Translations under genes and position numbers: made by a program | Notes under the pieces: model-generated | What the model was told of the DNA's origin: nothing | Database searches by the model: none | The model's input: the letters and a program-made list of their open reading frames with translations, nothing else | Part shown: piece by piece, positions 9,632 through 19,622 of the stretch | Position numbering within the stretch: the first letter of the stretch is position 1 | Layout of the letters: the number at the start of each line of letters is the position of its first letter | Assembly (NCBI RefSeq): GCF_004343605.1 | Contig: NZ_POSF01000011.1 | Location: 1-64,000, forward strand | Source: Dehalobacter sp. 12DCB1 | GTDB taxonomy: Bacteria > Bacillota > Desulfitobacteriia > Desulfitobacteriales > Syntrophobotulaceae | Length of the DNA: 64,000 nucleotides | Reading direction: 5' to 3'

Positions 9632-10827
9632 GTTAAGCAGTCCTTCCTCATCAGAGCAATAAATTGATCAAATAAATAGCTGGTATCCAAGGGTCCTGCC
9701 GAAGCTTCCGGATGAAACTGTGCCGAGAAAGCCGGCATATTCAGATATTCAATTCCTTCGCAAGTCCCGTCATTGGCATTCTGAAAACGCATGCGAGCAT
9801 GAGCAGGAAGGCTGTTGGCAACAACCGCATAGCCATGGTTCTGGCTTGTAATGTAAACCCTGCCGGTTTTCAAATCTTTCACCGGCTGATTAGCGCCCCG
9901 GTGCCCGTATTTCAGCTTGGACGTTTCGGCACCCTGCGCCAGGGCCAGCAGCTGATGTCCGAGACATATCCCGAAGATCGGCAGACCGGAGGCAGAAAGC
10001 TTCTTCAGCTCTGCGATAATTCCCTTATTGTCGGCCGGATCTCCCGGTCCGTTAGAAAGCATGATCCCGTCCGGGTGCAAAGCCAGGATACTTTCGGTGG
10101 ATGTCTCAGCAGGCACCGTGATAACCTCACAGCCGCGTTTGATAAGTTCACGCCGAATATTTTCCTTCGCTCCGAAATCCCACAGGGCTACCCGGCATAC
10201 GCCGGATGCTTCTTTAGTGTCCACTGTCGCTACATCTCTAGATGTGACAACGTCAACGGATTTACCTATATCACTGGTTGGGACTATTTCAATGGCTGAG
10301 ATGCTTTTCCCGGTTACATCGGTGTTCTCGGTCGATATTGTTTCCCTGCAGGAAACTGTCTGAACCGCGTCCGTAATTTTATAGCCATTAATCTCAGCCA
10401 AATCTTTTTCAAAATTATTCAGGGTGGTGGTAATTTTGGCATTCATCACACCAACCTCGCGGATAATCTTGGTAAGCTCCCGGGTGTCAACACCGTGAAC
10501 CCCGACAATATTTTGCGCCTTTAAAAAAGCGTCAAGCTCTCCTTCACAGCGAAAGTTGGAAGGAACTTGACACCACTCCCGGACAACATAGGCCTTTACT
10601 TTTGAAGAATTACTTTCAAAATCTGCCGAAATAATCCCATAATTCCCTATCAAAGGGAACGTCTGAACCACAATCTGCCCGTAATAACTCGGATCGGTCA
10701 GGGTTTCGAGATATCCGGTCATTGCAGTAGTAAAGACAATCTCACCGACTGCCTCTCCTACTGCCCCGAAAGGTTTCCCTTTAAAAACCCGGCCATTGGC
10801 CAGGATGATATACACATTCTGCTGCAC
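9622..10827 (-). CDS. carA: Carbamoyl-phosphate synthase small (glutaminase) subunit
   Basis: This 401-aa protein has the N-terminal CarA domain ([19 protein letters not shown]) and a C-terminal class I glutamine amidotransferase with the nucleophile Cys in GICLGHQ and the His/Glu motif FHPEA. It releases ammonia from glutamine for CarB. Between the domains (about residues 160-210) lies a Ser/Thr/Val-rich linker that looks longer than usual. The start is GTG, 7 nt after GGAGGG. The gene overlaps carB at its 3' end. Confidence 0.95.
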   Translation of the reverse strand: MQQNVYIILANGRVFKGKPFGAVGEAVGEIVFTTAMTGYLETLTDPSYYGQIVVQTFPLIGNYGIISADFESNSSKVKAYVVREWCQVPSNFRCEGELDAFLKAQNIVGVHGVDTRELTKIIREVGVMNAKITTTLNNFEKDLAEINGYKITDAVQTVSCRETISTENTDVTGKSISAIEIVPTSDIGKSVDVVTSRDVATVDTKEASGVCRVALWDFGAKENIRRELIKRGCEVITVPAETSTESILALHPDGIMLSNGPGDPADNKGIIAELKKLSASGLPIFGICLGHQLLALAQGAETSKLKYGHRGANQPVKDLKTGRVYITSQNHGYAVVANSLPAHARMRFQNANDGTCEGIEYLNMPAFSAQFHPEASAGPLDTSYLFDQFIALMRKDCLTCR

Positions 10828-10852
10828 GCGGATCCCTCCGTAATTCTTATTT

Positions 10853-10876
10853 CAACAGACTGGTCCATCAGTCTGT
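10853..10876 (-). promoter_or_regulatory. Hairpin in the carA leader
   Basis: AACAGACTG and CAGTCTGTT form a perfect 9-bp stem with a 6-nt loop, about 26 nt upstream of the carA GTG. There is no U-run, so it is not an obvious terminator, and I do not recognise a PyrR binding loop. It may modulate translation or mark the end of the upstream ABC operon. Confidence 0.4.
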
Positions 10877-10982
10877 TTGCGTCACTAAATAAAGTAGATG
10901 AAAAAAAATTATTCAAATAGCATTATACCATGGGAATTGATGAATATAAAATCTTCAAACTCCGTCTTTTCATGCTTGTTGA

Positions 10983-12848
10983 TTATCCAAGCCGGTTTTT
11001 GCTGGTCATCACGAGCTCTACCCTGAAGCCTTTGCGGCTTTGCCGGACCGTTGCAGCCATGAATCCGAAGAAGATAAGTGACCATAACCCGCCAGTCAAC
11101 AGAATTCCAAGGGATATCCGGAACAGAGCCGGCCAAAATAACGGACGGCTGAGAAAATATAACCCGCCGAGCAGTCCTGACTGTACATTCCATTCGAAAG
11201 TGACCGGTGGGAGCATCCGAAGCGCTGAGACCAATTCGGCAGGAGGGAATAAATAACATAGACTTAAACCCAAAATAAGGATGAAACAAAAATTGATTAG
11301 ATACATCATTAGCGAAGCACTTGGCGATATCCGCATTTGTGGTTTGTCCGGATTATAGCGGCAGTTCTTGATGGAATAATATAGCCCGATGGCACTGGAA
11401 CCCAGGCTTAAAAAAATTGCCGCCAGCGCCAGGATAAGCGTTAAGCCCGTTGAAACTCCGATTGCCAATGAGGTGCCAACCAGAAGGGCTTCCATCAATA
11501 GTAACGTGGGAAGCACAGCTGCAGTTAATTTCCCCCAGACGACAGGCCACCCTGCCAAAGGCACACTATTTAACAGCCAGTCGGACTCCCCCTCTCTGCC
11601 AAACGCCTGCAGGGCTAAATTGCCGCTGAACATAATCGTATACATGATAAGAACCATGACCAAACTAGAGACACTCGATGCCGAAGCATTGAACAGGAAC
11701 TGAACCACGAAAAAGGCCATAATGATCAGAGGGATCAAATAGCCAAACCATTCCCTGGTATCCCTTTTTAAGGACAGCAAATCTTTTTTGGCCACGGCCC
11801 ACATGCCTGCCCTCATCGGGGCTGGCAAGACCACTGTTTCCTGGTCCTGTCCAACAGTCTCGAAGAAAATCTTTTCCTGTTGGCGCTTCGTCGTATCGGT
11901 GCTGGAAACCGAATGTTTTTTGCGCCGCCTTCCGCCATCTCCCTGGCTGATAGAAATGAAGCCCTGTCGGAATCCCCGTTCCAAAAGAATCAAGGCAATC
12001 AGAAAAAGGAACGCACTGAAAATAAGGATTAGAAGATTCCATCCCAGTCCAGCTGCAAAGCTGTCGGATATTCCGCTAGTTAAAGCAAGTGAAGCCCATC
12101 CCGACGGGAAAAAGTTCATGACGTCAAGCAGCTGCTCTTTGCCTGCCAGCATGGCCCCGATATCTAGTTTACCTTGACTGCCCAGCATCATTCCCGGAAT
12201 CTGAAACACTAACGCAATCAAGACACCTGCCAGCGCTCCCATCAGTCCAACGGCTTCTTTGCTCCTGTGAGGTGGAACAATACGCATAACCAAAAGGTTC
12301 AGCAGTTCGGCCAGAGCTGTCCCGGTAAGCCATAAACCGCAGCCTGAAAGGAAGACAAGAAGATAATAGGATGCTTTGGCCTCAAAAAGCAAACCACAGA
12401 ACACCCCCGGCAAAAAAGCAAATAAGACCGCAATTAAAAAATTGCTCATAAGTACAGAGACCGTTTTTACTGCAAAAACGACCCGGGTAGGAACCGGTGC
12501 CATGAACAGAAGTTCCAAATCTTCGGACATATACAGCGTTGCAAAAGCTGCCGTAAGACCAAAGAAGATCTGGCTGGCCAGTCCAACTAGAAAGAACAAG
12601 GAGAGGAAACCCTGAACGGTCTCGGGCTGCATCGATTTCAACATCCCATAGGATACAGCCCCCATGGAAATCAGAAAACTCGAAAACACAATTATCAGGA
12701 TACCCATTCCGATGAAAGTTCTCTTTTGTTGATGTTTCATCGTATTAAGTGTTACCCGCAGCTGATTTTTCAGCAGCAGGATAAAATCTTCAACAAAAGG
12801 CTTTTCTGCAGGCGGGGTATCCAAAGGGGGCGGTATAATCATTTTCAC
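10983..12848 (-). CDS. ABC transporter permease, ABC-2-like (putative exporter)
   Basis: This 621-aa polytopic protein has two sets of about six membrane segments separated by a charged cytoplasmic loop (around residues 300-345, rich in RRRKK and Gln/Thr). It resembles the large ABC-2 type permeases paired with CcmA-like ATPases. Nothing in the sequence gives the substrate. The start is GTG at 12848, 8 nt after a GGAGG that lies inside the end of the ATPase gene. The 3-nt gap between the two genes implies translational coupling. Confidence 0.8.
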   Translation of the reverse strand: MKMIIPPPLDTPPAEKPFVEDFILLLKNQLRVTLNTMKHQQKRTFIGMGILIIVFSSFLISMGAVSYGMLKSMQPETVQGFLSLFFLVGLASQIFFGLTAAFATLYMSEDLELLFMAPVPTRVVFAVKTVSVLMSNFLIAVLFAFLPGVFCGLLFEAKASYYLLVFLSGCGLWLTGTALAELLNLLVMRIVPPHRSKEAVGLMGALAGVLIALVFQIPGMMLGSQGKLDIGAMLAGKEQLLDVMNFFPSGWASLALTSGISDSFAAGLGWNLLILIFSAFLFLIALILLERGFRQGFISISQGDGGRRRKKHSVSSTDTTKRQQEKIFFETVGQDQETVVLPAPMRAGMWAVAKKDLLSLKRDTREWFGYLIPLIIMAFFVVQFLFNASASSVSSLVMVLIMYTIMFSGNLALQAFGREGESDWLLNSVPLAGWPVVWGKLTAAVLPTLLLMEALLVGTSLAIGVSTGLTLILALAAIFLSLGSSAIGLYYSIKNCRYNPDKPQMRISPSASLMMYLINFCFILILGLSLCYLFPPAELVSALRMLPPVTFEWNVQSGLLGGLYFLSRPLFWPALFRISLGILLTGGLWSLIFFGFMAATVRQSRKGFRVELVMTSKNRLG

Positions 12849-12851
12849 CGT

Positions 12852-13622
12852 TTATTCCTCCAGGCTTTTAATTAATTCGGCATTTTCACGGACTCCGGTA
12901 AGCTCCAGGAAAATATCTTCCAGGCTTTCCCCGCCGTGTCCAACTTTTTGCCGGAGTTCTTCAGGGCTGCCCTGTGCAATCAGCATGCCATCTTTCAAAA
13001 TACCGACCCGGTGGCACATTCTCTCCGCAATCTCAAGAATATGGGTCGAAACAAATACCGCAGCACCCTGCCGGGCCATTTCCTGAAGAATATCTTTAAG
13101 GAGGCGTGCGCTCGCCGGGTCAAGACCCACAGTCGGCTCATCCAAAAGAATCACCTTGGGCTGATGAATTAAGGCCCCTGCCAAAACAACCTTTTGTCTC
13201 ATACCGTGAGAGTAGCCCTCTAACAGCTCATCTGCGCGCTCCATGAGACCGAACATTCCTAAGAGCTGCTCAGCCCGCTCTTTGGCAATACCTTTTGGGA
13301 CTCGGTACAGGGCTGAAATAAGGTGCAAAAATTCACGGGCTGACAGTTTGTTATACAACTTTGGTTGGTCCGGTACATAAGCCATTATGGCTTTGGCCTG
13401 AGTGGGCTGCCTGCGAATATCGTAATCACAGATGGAGATCTCCCCTTCACTGGGATCCAGCAATCCGGTAAGCATTTTAATCGTTGTTGTTTTACCGGCA
13501 CCGTTCGGTCCCAAAAAACCGAAAATTTCTCCGCTTCTTACCTCCAGGTTTAGATCGTTGACAACCGGCACTGAACCATACCTTTTGCTTAAACGATTTG
13601 TTCTGATCAAGACCCTTTCCAT
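12852..13622 (-). CDS. ABC transporter ATP-binding protein
   Basis: This 256-aa ABC ATPase has Walker A GPNGAGKTT near residue 40, a signature region around YSHGMRQKV, Walker B VILLDEP and the switch His in STHILE. It belongs to the CcmA/ABC-2 exporter group. It lies immediately upstream of the permease, with which it should form one transporter. The ATG follows AGGAGG. Substrate unknown. Confidence 0.92.
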   Translation of the reverse strand: MERVLIRTNRLSKRYGSVPVVNDLNLEVRSGEIFGFLGPNGAGKTTTIKMLTGLLDPSEGEISICDYDIRRQPTQAKAIMAYVPDQPKLYNKLSAREFLHLISALYRVPKGIAKERAEQLLGMFGLMERADELLEGYSHGMRQKVVLAGALIHQPKVILLDEPTVGLDPASARLLKDILQEMARQGAAVFVSTHILEIAERMCHRVGILKDGMLIAQGSPEELRQKVGHGGESLEDIFLELTGVRENAELIKSLEE

Positions 13623-13699
13623 TGCGTACCTCCTGCTAACTTTTTTTGGCTTAGGACCTGTTCATAAATTGAAGGTTGAATCTCGCTCTTCACTCTTCA

Positions 13700-14863
13700 T
13701 TATAATAATCGTGCCCTTGTGATACTGTTCTTTCCATATTTCGCGTTAACTTGATCAATCACTTTTGTCAGGTTTTCCATATCTTTTTGAGGTTCATCAA
13801 ACAACGTCAATTGCTCAGTATGATCCGTTAAGTTATTCAAGGTAATTCCAATTAGTCTAAGCGGCTGATTCATAGAGAGCCCGCGCAAGAGGGCACAGGC
13901 TTCATGGTAGATCAGATCATCCAGATCTGTGGCCTGAGGGAGGGTGCTGGAACGAGACAGGGTCCTGAAATCTGGATAACGTGCTTTCAGCGTGATTGTT
14001 TTCGCTCTCAACGCATGTTTGCGCAGGCGTCTTCCGACATCCACCGTTAGCTTCAGCAGCTCTTTTTCAAGTACGTCGACATCAGCAATATCTGATGAGA
14101 ATGTCGTCTCCCTGCCAATGGATTTCGCCATTCTGTCGGTTTCTACGGGGCGGTTGTCAATACCCCGGGCGAGTTCGTAAAGCTGTTTGCCCATGGCACC
14201 GAATCGTTTCGAGAGAGTACTTTCATCCAAAGTACGCAGATCTTTCACTGTTTTGACCCGAAGCTCATGCAGCTGTTTCGCCGTTTTGATGCCGACCCCC
14301 CACACTCTTTCTACTGCCAGAGGATCGAGAAACTCCTGTACTTTATCCGGAGGGACAACGACAAAGCCGTCCGGCTTCTGCAGATCGGAAGCAATCTTGG
14401 CGAGGAATTTATTGGGGGCCAAACCCACTGAAGCCGTCAGGTCAAGTTCCTGCCGGATACGTTGTTTGATCAGCACGGCGATATCTTGGGCAAATCCAAA
14501 AAGAGCCGTTGATCGCGTAACGTCCAAGAAAGCTTCATCAAGGGACAAGGACTCGACGAGCGGCGTGTAGGACAAAAATATTTCGTGTATCTGGTCTGAG
14601 GCTTCCTGATATTTTTGCATATTAACAGGGAGAAATGCGGCCTGCGGACAGCGTCTGAAGGCCTCGGTCATGGGCATCGCAGAATGAATGCCAAATTTAC
14701 GGGCCTCATAAGAAGCAGCAGAAACAACACCCCGGCTGTTTGGCTTGCCGCCCACGATAACAGGCTTTCCGAGTAAGGCTGGATGATCTCTCTGTTCTAC
14801 CGCGGCATAGAAAGCATCCATATCAATATGGAGTATTTTTCGATGGTTTTGCCATTGTTTCAT
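13700..14863 (-). CDS. dinB: DNA polymerase IV (Y family, translesion)
   Basis: This 387-aa protein shows the Y-family palm motif HIDMDAFYAAVEQ at the N-terminus, the second acidic motif SLDEAFLDVT near residue 105, and a C-terminal little finger. It performs error-prone bypass of DNA lesions. The length is normal; the C-terminus carries a short LTLFDEP clamp-binding-like motif around residue 355. There is no Shine-Dalgarno sequence: a TATAAT box ends 6 nt before the ATG, which predicts a leaderless mRNA. I saw no LexA box. Confidence 0.95.
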   Translation of the reverse strand: MKQWQNHRKILHIDMDAFYAAVEQRDHPALLGKPVIVGGKPNSRGVVSAASYEARKFGIHSAMPMTEAFRRCPQAAFLPVNMQKYQEASDQIHEIFLSYTPLVESLSLDEAFLDVTRSTALFGFAQDIAVLIKQRIRQELDLTASVGLAPNKFLAKIASDLQKPDGFVVVPPDKVQEFLDPLAVERVWGVGIKTAKQLHELRVKTVKDLRTLDESTLSKRFGAMGKQLYELARGIDNRPVETDRMAKSIGRETTFSSDIADVDVLEKELLKLTVDVGRRLRKHALRAKTITLKARYPDFRTLSRSSTLPQATDLDDLIYHEACALLRGLSMNQPLRLIGITLNNLTDHTEQLTLFDEPQKDMENLTKVIDQVNAKYGKNSITRARLL

Positions 14864-14869
14864 AAATCA

Positions 14870-14875
14870 ATTATA
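14870..14875 (-). promoter_or_regulatory. -10 box of dinB, predicting a leaderless transcript
   Basis: A consensus TATAAT is separated from the dinB ATG by only 6 nt, so transcription should begin at or next to the A of the start codon. No ribosome binding site lies between. Confidence 0.5.
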
Positions 14876-14957
14876 CCACTATGTGCTCGACGTTTTCCAT
14901 GCCATCCGTGGTGATTGGTCGTTTTCGGTCTAATGAATGAAAGTTGGGCTGGAATCA

Positions 14958-14993
14958 TAAAAAGATGGCCCCAGCGCAAGACAGGGATCATCT
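14958..14993 (-). terminator. Terminator of the tat-apbE operon
   Basis: AGATG-ATCCC pairs with GGGGC-CATCT around an 11-nt loop, followed on the minus strand by TTTTTA. It lies just downstream of tatB. Confidence 0.7.
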
Positions 14994-15024
14994 TCTAAGT
15001 GCATCATACCTTTTAAATTATCCT

Positions 15025-15369
15025 TCACATGGGGTCGGCTTCATTGGTTCCATCATGTTTTACAGCTGTCTCATTATCCTCAGCTTTTTTCTCTGCTCCC
15101 CCATCATTGCTCTGTAACACATTTGTGTCTTCCTTTTGTTTAGGTTCTTCTTGGGAAACCTTTTCTTTTGGGGATGTATCTTTTAAGCTGTCCATTATCG
15201 TGTCACTCTGCATACTCATCGTATTTGTAAATTCTCTTGTTAATTCATTCATTATCTTGCGACCTTGTCTAACCATTTTTCCAATTGTTTTTGCAATTAC
15301 GGGCAAATCATCGGGGCCAAAAAGAATCAAGGCGACAAATAAGATTAATGCAATTTCTGTTAAACCCAT
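15025..15369 (-). CDS. tatB: Sec-independent translocase protein, TatB-like (TatA/B family)
   Basis: This 114-aa protein has one N-terminal membrane helix, the FGPDDLP hinge motif, an amphipathic helix (about residues 25-50) and a long charged Glu/Lys-rich tail. The longer tail and extended helix favour a TatB role over TatA; the family boundary is soft in Firmicutes. It starts one base after the tatC stop. Together with tatA, tatC and apbE next to eleven rdhA genes, it probably belongs to an export system for twin-arginine RdhA precursors. Confidence 0.82.
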   Translation of the reverse strand: MGLTEIALILFVALILFGPDDLPVIAKTIGKMVRQGRKIMNELTREFTNTMSMQSDTIMDSLKDTSPKEKVSQEEPKQKEDTNVLQSNDGGAEKKAEDNETAVKHDGTNEADPM

Positions 15370-16143
15370 TTAAATCACCTCTTCCTCTTCTCGCTTCAGC
15401 ATTTTTGTTCTTCTTCTTACTACAATATACCCTACCCAAATACTGATTTCATAGAGAAGATACATTGGACCGATAATCAAAACCTGGGTCATCAGATCGG
15501 GTGTTGGAGAAAGAACAACAGCCAATATCACAATCACAAAAAAGGCCCATTTTCTATATTTTGCGAGAGCCTGAGGAGATACGACGCCTATTCGGATTAA
15601 CAATATCAATACAATGGGTAGCTGGAAAAACAATCCAAAGCTGAGCGCCAAAGTGAAAACAAAATTAATATAGGAAGACTTGGTGACAAATGGTGTTGTA
15701 TCGATTGCCCCTATCCCTGCCAAAAGTAGAAACTTTAAGCAGATAGGCAGCACAAATAAAATAACAAAAGCTGCGCCTGCAAAAAAAAGAAGAAGAGATG
15801 AAGGAAAGATGAAATAGAGATACTTTCGTTCATTCGATTTCAAAGCAGGCAGGATAAAACTCCATAACTGCCATATGATGATGGGCAAAGCCACAACTAC
15901 ACCCAAAATGAGTGATACTTTTAACTTGACCATTAACGGTTCCATCGGTGTTGTCGTTATAAAATGCACCTCACTGAGACCGGCCATTGGTATCGCCAGG
16001 AAACGAAATGCATAATCACTGAACACCCATCCCAGTATTGCTCCGATCGCAATCGCATATGCAGAAAATAAAAGCACTTTGCGCATTTCTTTAAAGTGGC
16101 CAAAGAAAGACATTTCGTCACTTTGCTTCTTCCTACGTTGCAC
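15370..16143 (-). CDS. tatC: Twin-arginine translocase subunit TatC
   Basis: This 257-aa protein has six predicted membrane segments and family landmarks: an N-terminal cytoplasmic FFGHFKEMRK segment corresponding to the conserved HLxELR region, and an FPSSLLLFFAG segment. TatC recognises the RR motif of folded precursors. The surrounding genes encode proteins whose RR signals fit this receptor (SRRNFLK, NRRGFLK, DRRKFLK). It has a basic N-terminus and a KREEEE C-terminal tail. Confidence 0.95.
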   Translation of the reverse strand: MQRRKKQSDEMSFFGHFKEMRKVLLFSAYAIAIGAILGWVFSDYAFRFLAIPMAGLSEVHFITTTPMEPLMVKLKVSLILGVVVALPIIIWQLWSFILPALKSNERKYLYFIFPSSLLLFFAGAAFVILFVLPICLKFLLLAGIGAIDTTPFVTKSSYINFVFTLALSFGLFFQLPIVLILLIRIGVVSPQALAKYRKWAFFVIVILAVVLSPTPDLMTQVLIIGPMYLLYEISIWVGYIVVRRRTKMLKREEEEVI

Positions 16144-16199
16144 AGTACAAACCCCTTTCTTTTCCTGATCTAATTAAAACTAATTCTTCCAAATACGGT

Positions 16200-17228
16200 C
16201 TACTCAGGAGTCTCTGGTTTAAACATTTCTTTCATTTTATCGGATAATACCATCTTGCCGTCAGTATCAATGATCAGGCCCCATGCGTTATTCTTTTCGA
16301 TTAATTGCAGGCCCTTTTCAGGACCTAATACGAAAGCTGCTGTAGCCAAAGCATCCGCCATTGTCGGACTCTTCATGACGACAGTACAACCGCTGACCCC
16401 TTTTGAAGGGTACCCAGTACGAGGGTCAAGAATATGACTGTATTGTATTCCATCAACAGTAAAAAACCGTTCATAGTTACCTGATGTATCGATTGTAAGA
16501 TCCTCTAATTCAACATAGCCAATGATTTGTTCTTTGTTTAAAGGATCCCTAATTCCGATGTGCCAAGGCTTGTTTCCGTCTTTCTTGCCTATGACATAAA
16601 TGTTCCCGCCTGCCGATACCATCCCTGATAGAATATTACGGCTCTTAAATGTCTCTAATGCTTTGCTTACAGCGTAACCCTTAGCAATTGCTCCTAGATC
16701 TAAACTCATTCCCTTTTTAACTAAAAAGACGGTCCTTTGTTCTTTATTCAAAATTACTTTTTTGTAATCAACAAGTTGAATTGTTTGAGAAATCTGTTCC
16801 TGCGATGGTACAAATTTGTCAGAACTATCCCTTTCTCCAAATTTCCATAATTTAGCTAAAGGGCCAATCGTCGGATCAAAAGCGCCATTGCTTAAATCCG
16901 CAATTTTCAAGGACTGTTCAATAACATCAAAGGTTAATTCCGATACTGCGACAGGTTGTTCTCCTGCATGAATATTGATAGCGTATAGCTCACTATCAGG
17001 CGAGAACTTATTAAGTTTGGAATCTAGTTCTTTCATAATGCCGAGAGCTTCAACTACTGCCTTCTTTGCTCCCCAGCCATGAGCCTCAACATATACTTCT
17101 GTGTCAAAAAACAATTTGCTTTCTTGATAATTAACATTACGTTGATAATACGCATAACCTTGCCAAGACGATATAACAATAATGGCCAATAGAAACAAAA
17201 GTATCTTAAAGCTCTTTTTATGATACAT
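16200..17228 (-). CDS. apbE: FAD:protein FMN transferase
   Basis: This 342-aa ApbE has an N-terminal membrane anchor (residues about 8-28, no lipobox Cys) followed by the flavin transferase fold: GAFDPTIGPL, the Mg/FAD-binding DLGAIAKGYA and DTSGNYERFF. The enzyme attaches FMN from FAD to the Thr of a D-x-x-(S/T)-G-A-T motif on exported proteins. Three proteins in this window carry such a motif (Thr160 of the left-edge protein, Thr141 and Thr146 of the two RdhC). Placement inside the tat operon makes it the likely flavinylation enzyme for them; that link is inference. Confidence 0.95.
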   Translation of the reverse strand: MYHKKSFKILLFLLAIIVISSWQGYAYYQRNVNYQESKLFFDTEVYVEAHGWGAKKAVVEALGIMKELDSKLNKFSPDSELYAINIHAGEQPVAVSELTFDVIEQSLKIADLSNGAFDPTIGPLAKLWKFGERDSSDKFVPSQEQISQTIQLVDYKKVILNKEQRTVFLVKKGMSLDLGAIAKGYAVSKALETFKSRNILSGMVSAGGNIYVIGKKDGNKPWHIGIRDPLNKEQIIGYVELEDLTIDTSGNYERFFTVDGIQYSHILDPRTGYPSKGVSGCTVVMKSPTMADALATAAFVLGPEKGLQLIEKNNAWGLIIDTDGKMVLSDKMKEMFKPETPE

Positions 17229-17277
17229 GCTGACTTATCCTTCATTTGCATTAAAATAACATTTCTATCGCGTTATG

Positions 17278-17460
17278 CTATGCCTCTTTTATTGTTTCAC
17301 TCTCTTCCTTTTGGCCATCAGAAGCATTCCTGAATTCCTTGATACCCCCGCCTAAAGCTTTTCCTAATTGGGGCAGCTTTCCTGGTCCAAATATAATTAG
17401 GGCGATGACCAAACCTACGACAGCTACGGTTGGGGTAATCATTCCAAAAATTGATTGCAT
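17278..17460 (-). CDS. tatA: Sec-independent translocase protein TatA
   Basis: This 60-aa protein has a single N-terminal membrane helix, the [14 protein letters not shown] hinge and amphipathic helix, and a short acidic tail. TatA oligomers form the translocation pore. The start at 17460 is preferred over the upstream in-frame ATG at 17475 because GGAGG lies 8 nt before it. It is the first gene of tatA-apbE-tatC-tatB. Confidence 0.93.
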   Translation of the reverse strand: MQSIFGMITPTVAVVGLVIALIIFGPGKLPQLGKALGGGIKEFRNASDGQKEESETIKEA

Positions 17461-17776
17461 TTTTATCTCCTCCATTTTATATAATTAGTTTGGACTCACA
17501 AAAAATTAAGAATTTCCTTGCTTATAGATTATCTCTAGATATAAAGTATTATTCAATATATCCTAAAGTAAATAATAATTGTTTGTAGAGTTAGTGTCAA
17601 TATTCGTCCACCAAAAGCTCCTAAAAACCATCTAGCTGTTCCTGATGTTAAGCACAAAAAATGATTTAAGAAAGAACGTTTCTTATACAAATGGTTATTC
17701 AGATCCCGCATTCTCTATAGGATAGGTTAATTAGGCCCAGATACTAATGACATGGTGCCATCCGCAGCAAATTTAT
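17461..17776. other. Intergenic region upstream of the tat operon
   Basis: AT-rich, no gene seen. It must hold the tat promoter. I find no clear TTAAT/TTAGC-type inverted repeat, so control by an RdhK is not supported here. Confidence 0.35.
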
Positions 17777-17816
17777 AAAAATGCTGATAATAGTCTGTAA
17801 GGGCTATTACCAGCAT
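17777..17816 (-). terminator. Terminator downstream of the first rdhA
   Basis: ATGCTGGTAATAG pairs with CTATTATCAGCAT (one G-U pair), followed on the minus strand by TTTTATAA. Confidence 0.75.
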
Positions 17817-17878
17817 CACATCGTTTTAGAATTATTCTATTCAGGGGGCCCCAACATTTGACAGAGAACCTTTAATTA

Positions 17879-19246
17879 TTAATGCGTCTGTGGCGCTTGA
17901 GCAACCGCTGGATACTTGTACATCTCCGGCCACTCCAGCCACCATCTGTATTTATCGATGCTTTCCGTGCCGTACCCAAACATATCGTCAATTGTTTTCA
18001 GCAATTTTGCAGAAGCTTCATTTTTACTTCCAATCCAAGTTCCAGCCTGGTGGAACCAGGAATCCTCCTTGGAGTTCCAGGGACAGACCTTCATGCACCG
18101 TCCGCAGGACACTCCGTCTTCGTTGAGTATCCTGAATTCTGCACATTTTTTCATGTCGCTGTTCCAACGCAGGTATCCGTTGTACTCCACAAGATCCGAA
18201 TCATACGTAATGGATTGGTTCGGACAGTTTTCAGCACATTTTTTACATACTCTGCAGAAATCCTGAAGGCCAAAGTCAATTGGTTTGTCGGGTGCCAGCG
18301 GCAAATCGGTGGTAACAGCAGCAACTTTATGCCGAAACCCCAAGCGGGGATGAATTGAACAGTCACCGGTACGGGAAAGCTCCCCCAACCCTGCTGAAAT
18401 AACTGCGGGCGGCATGACTGCGTTATAGTTAAACGCATGCTGCGCCCTGGCATTATACCCAAGGCTCCGGATATAGGTAGCTAAAATAACTGCGATGTTC
18501 CCGGTTGCATGATAACTCTTCATAGACATTGCACCACTGATTCCGTCATACCCAGTGGATCCCAGCATAGTTTGGAGATTTTGATCGACCATCACGACGA
18601 TGACGTAAGGCAAGCGTTCTGTTACCGGTATGACACATTCTTCTACAGGTTTGGTCATCAAACCAGCCTTATCCGTAAGCTTTTGGGAATAATAAGCATA
18701 TTCCGGCATCTTGCCGATACCGACTTCATCAGCGCGCAAAAAATAGGCGGCATCTTTAATATGCTGGGACATTTGTTCCGGATCAGGGATCTCCAGTTTT
18801 TGAGGTGATGGCTTTCCTTCAACCGCAGCGGGCGGAGCAACAAACATGCCTGCATTGGCTATTGCCGCTCCAAAAGGATGCCTGAAAAAGAAACTCAAAG
18901 ACGCCGCTTGTGTCTTTTTATTAGGAAGCATCCCCCTGGTAGCCAGGTTGAATCCCATATCAGCTTCACTGAAATTCTTTACTTTTCCAACAATCTTTGT
19001 TGTACCTAACCACTGATCATTGCTCTCCACAAAACGTACTGTCGCGCTGCCATAGTCATGCTCAGGATGAAGTTTTGACCATTGTCCTTTTGCTGCAGCA
19101 GTATACTTCAGACTTGCTCCGGCCGCGTTGGCTACTTTGGCAGGAGCTTTTATCGCTCCAATCACTCCCATCGCAGAGGCTGCAACGCCAGCTTTGAGAA
19201 AATTCCTGCGGCTTAGCTGAAACTTTTTCTCTTGTCCATCAATCAC
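17879..19246 (-). CDS. rdhA: Reductive dehalogenase, CprA-like (1)
   Basis: This is the exported corrinoid/Fe-S catalytic subunit of organohalide respiration, about 455 aa. It has an RR signal (SRRNFLK, Arg13-14), an Ala-rich h-region and mature start near ANAAG. The candidate catalytic Tyr is in SMKSYH, the conserved Arg in SRTGD, first cluster [12 protein letters not shown], second cluster [10 protein letters not shown] with an upstream Cys. Overall layout is that of CprA, which ortho-dechlorinates chlorophenols; the actual substrate is unknown. Start: GTG at 19246 is chosen because the paralogue at 23503 has an ATG one codon upstream of the aligned position; a TTG at 19267 overlapping rdhB is the alternative. 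The rdhB and promoter in front are nearly identical to those before the 23503 gene, while the two rdhA differ. Confidence 0.93.
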   Translation of the reverse strand: MIDGQEKKFQLSRRNFLKAGVAASAMGVIGAIKAPAKVANAAGASLKYTAAAKGQWSKLHPEHDYGSATVRFVESNDQWLGTTKIVGKVKNFSEADMGFNLATRGMLPNKKTQAASLSFFFRHPFGAAIANAGMFVAPPAAVEGKPSPQKLEIPDPEQMSQHIKDAAYFLRADEVGIGKMPEYAYYSQKLTDKAGLMTKPVEECVIPVTERLPYVIVVMVDQNLQTMLGSTGYDGISGAMSMKSYHATGNIAVILATYIRSLGYNARAQHAFNYNAVMPPAVISAGLGELSRTGDCSIHPRLGFRHKVAAVTTDLPLAPDKPIDFGLQDFCRVCKKCAENCPNQSITYDSDLVEYNGYLRWNSDMKKCAEFRILNEDGVSCGRCMKVCPWNSKEDSWFHQAGTWIGSKNEASAKLLKTIDDMFGYGTESIDKYRWWLEWPEMYKYPAVAQAPQTH

Positions 19247-19263
19247 CGAATTTTCACATCCTA

Positions 19264-19575
19264 TCAAACTTGTAATTCACTTTTATTTCCCGCTTTTTTC
19301 ACACCAATGAAGCCCAGCAGGCGGGCCTGAACAACAGCAAGAACCACAGAGATTCCCATAAACAGGAATATTGCTGTACTTGTTGCTTTGACATGCCCAA
19401 CCGATGCATTAATGTAGATAAAAGAAATTCCCATCCAGGTAATCCCATACCAGATAACAAACAAGGCCCAATTCACTACTGTTTTCCACATTTGTTCCTT
19501 TTTAGCGCGGGGCTTAATAAATAAAATACCGGCTAAAAATAATACGCCTGCTAAAAAGATTAAGAATGTACCCAT
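19264..19575 (-). CDS. rdhB: Reductive dehalogenase membrane anchor (1)
   Basis: This 103-aa protein has three hydrophobic helices (about 3-20, 31-54, 66-90). The strongly conserved loop [15 protein letters not shown] lies between helices 2 and 3, where the anchor is thought to meet RdhA. The start at 19575 is supported by GGGAGG 8 nt upstream and by the length of the other RdhB. It differs from the RdhB at 24933 at only eight positions by my comparison. Confidence 0.93.
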   Translation of the reverse strand: MGTFLIFLAGVLFLAGILFIKPRAKKEQMWKTVVNWALFVIWYGITWMGISFIYINASVGHVKATSTAIFLFMGISVVLAVVQARLLGFIGVKKAGNKSELQV

Positions 19576-19622
19576 CATTTTCACCTCCCTTTTCATGATT
19601 CAGTTGTGATGACTATAAGTAC

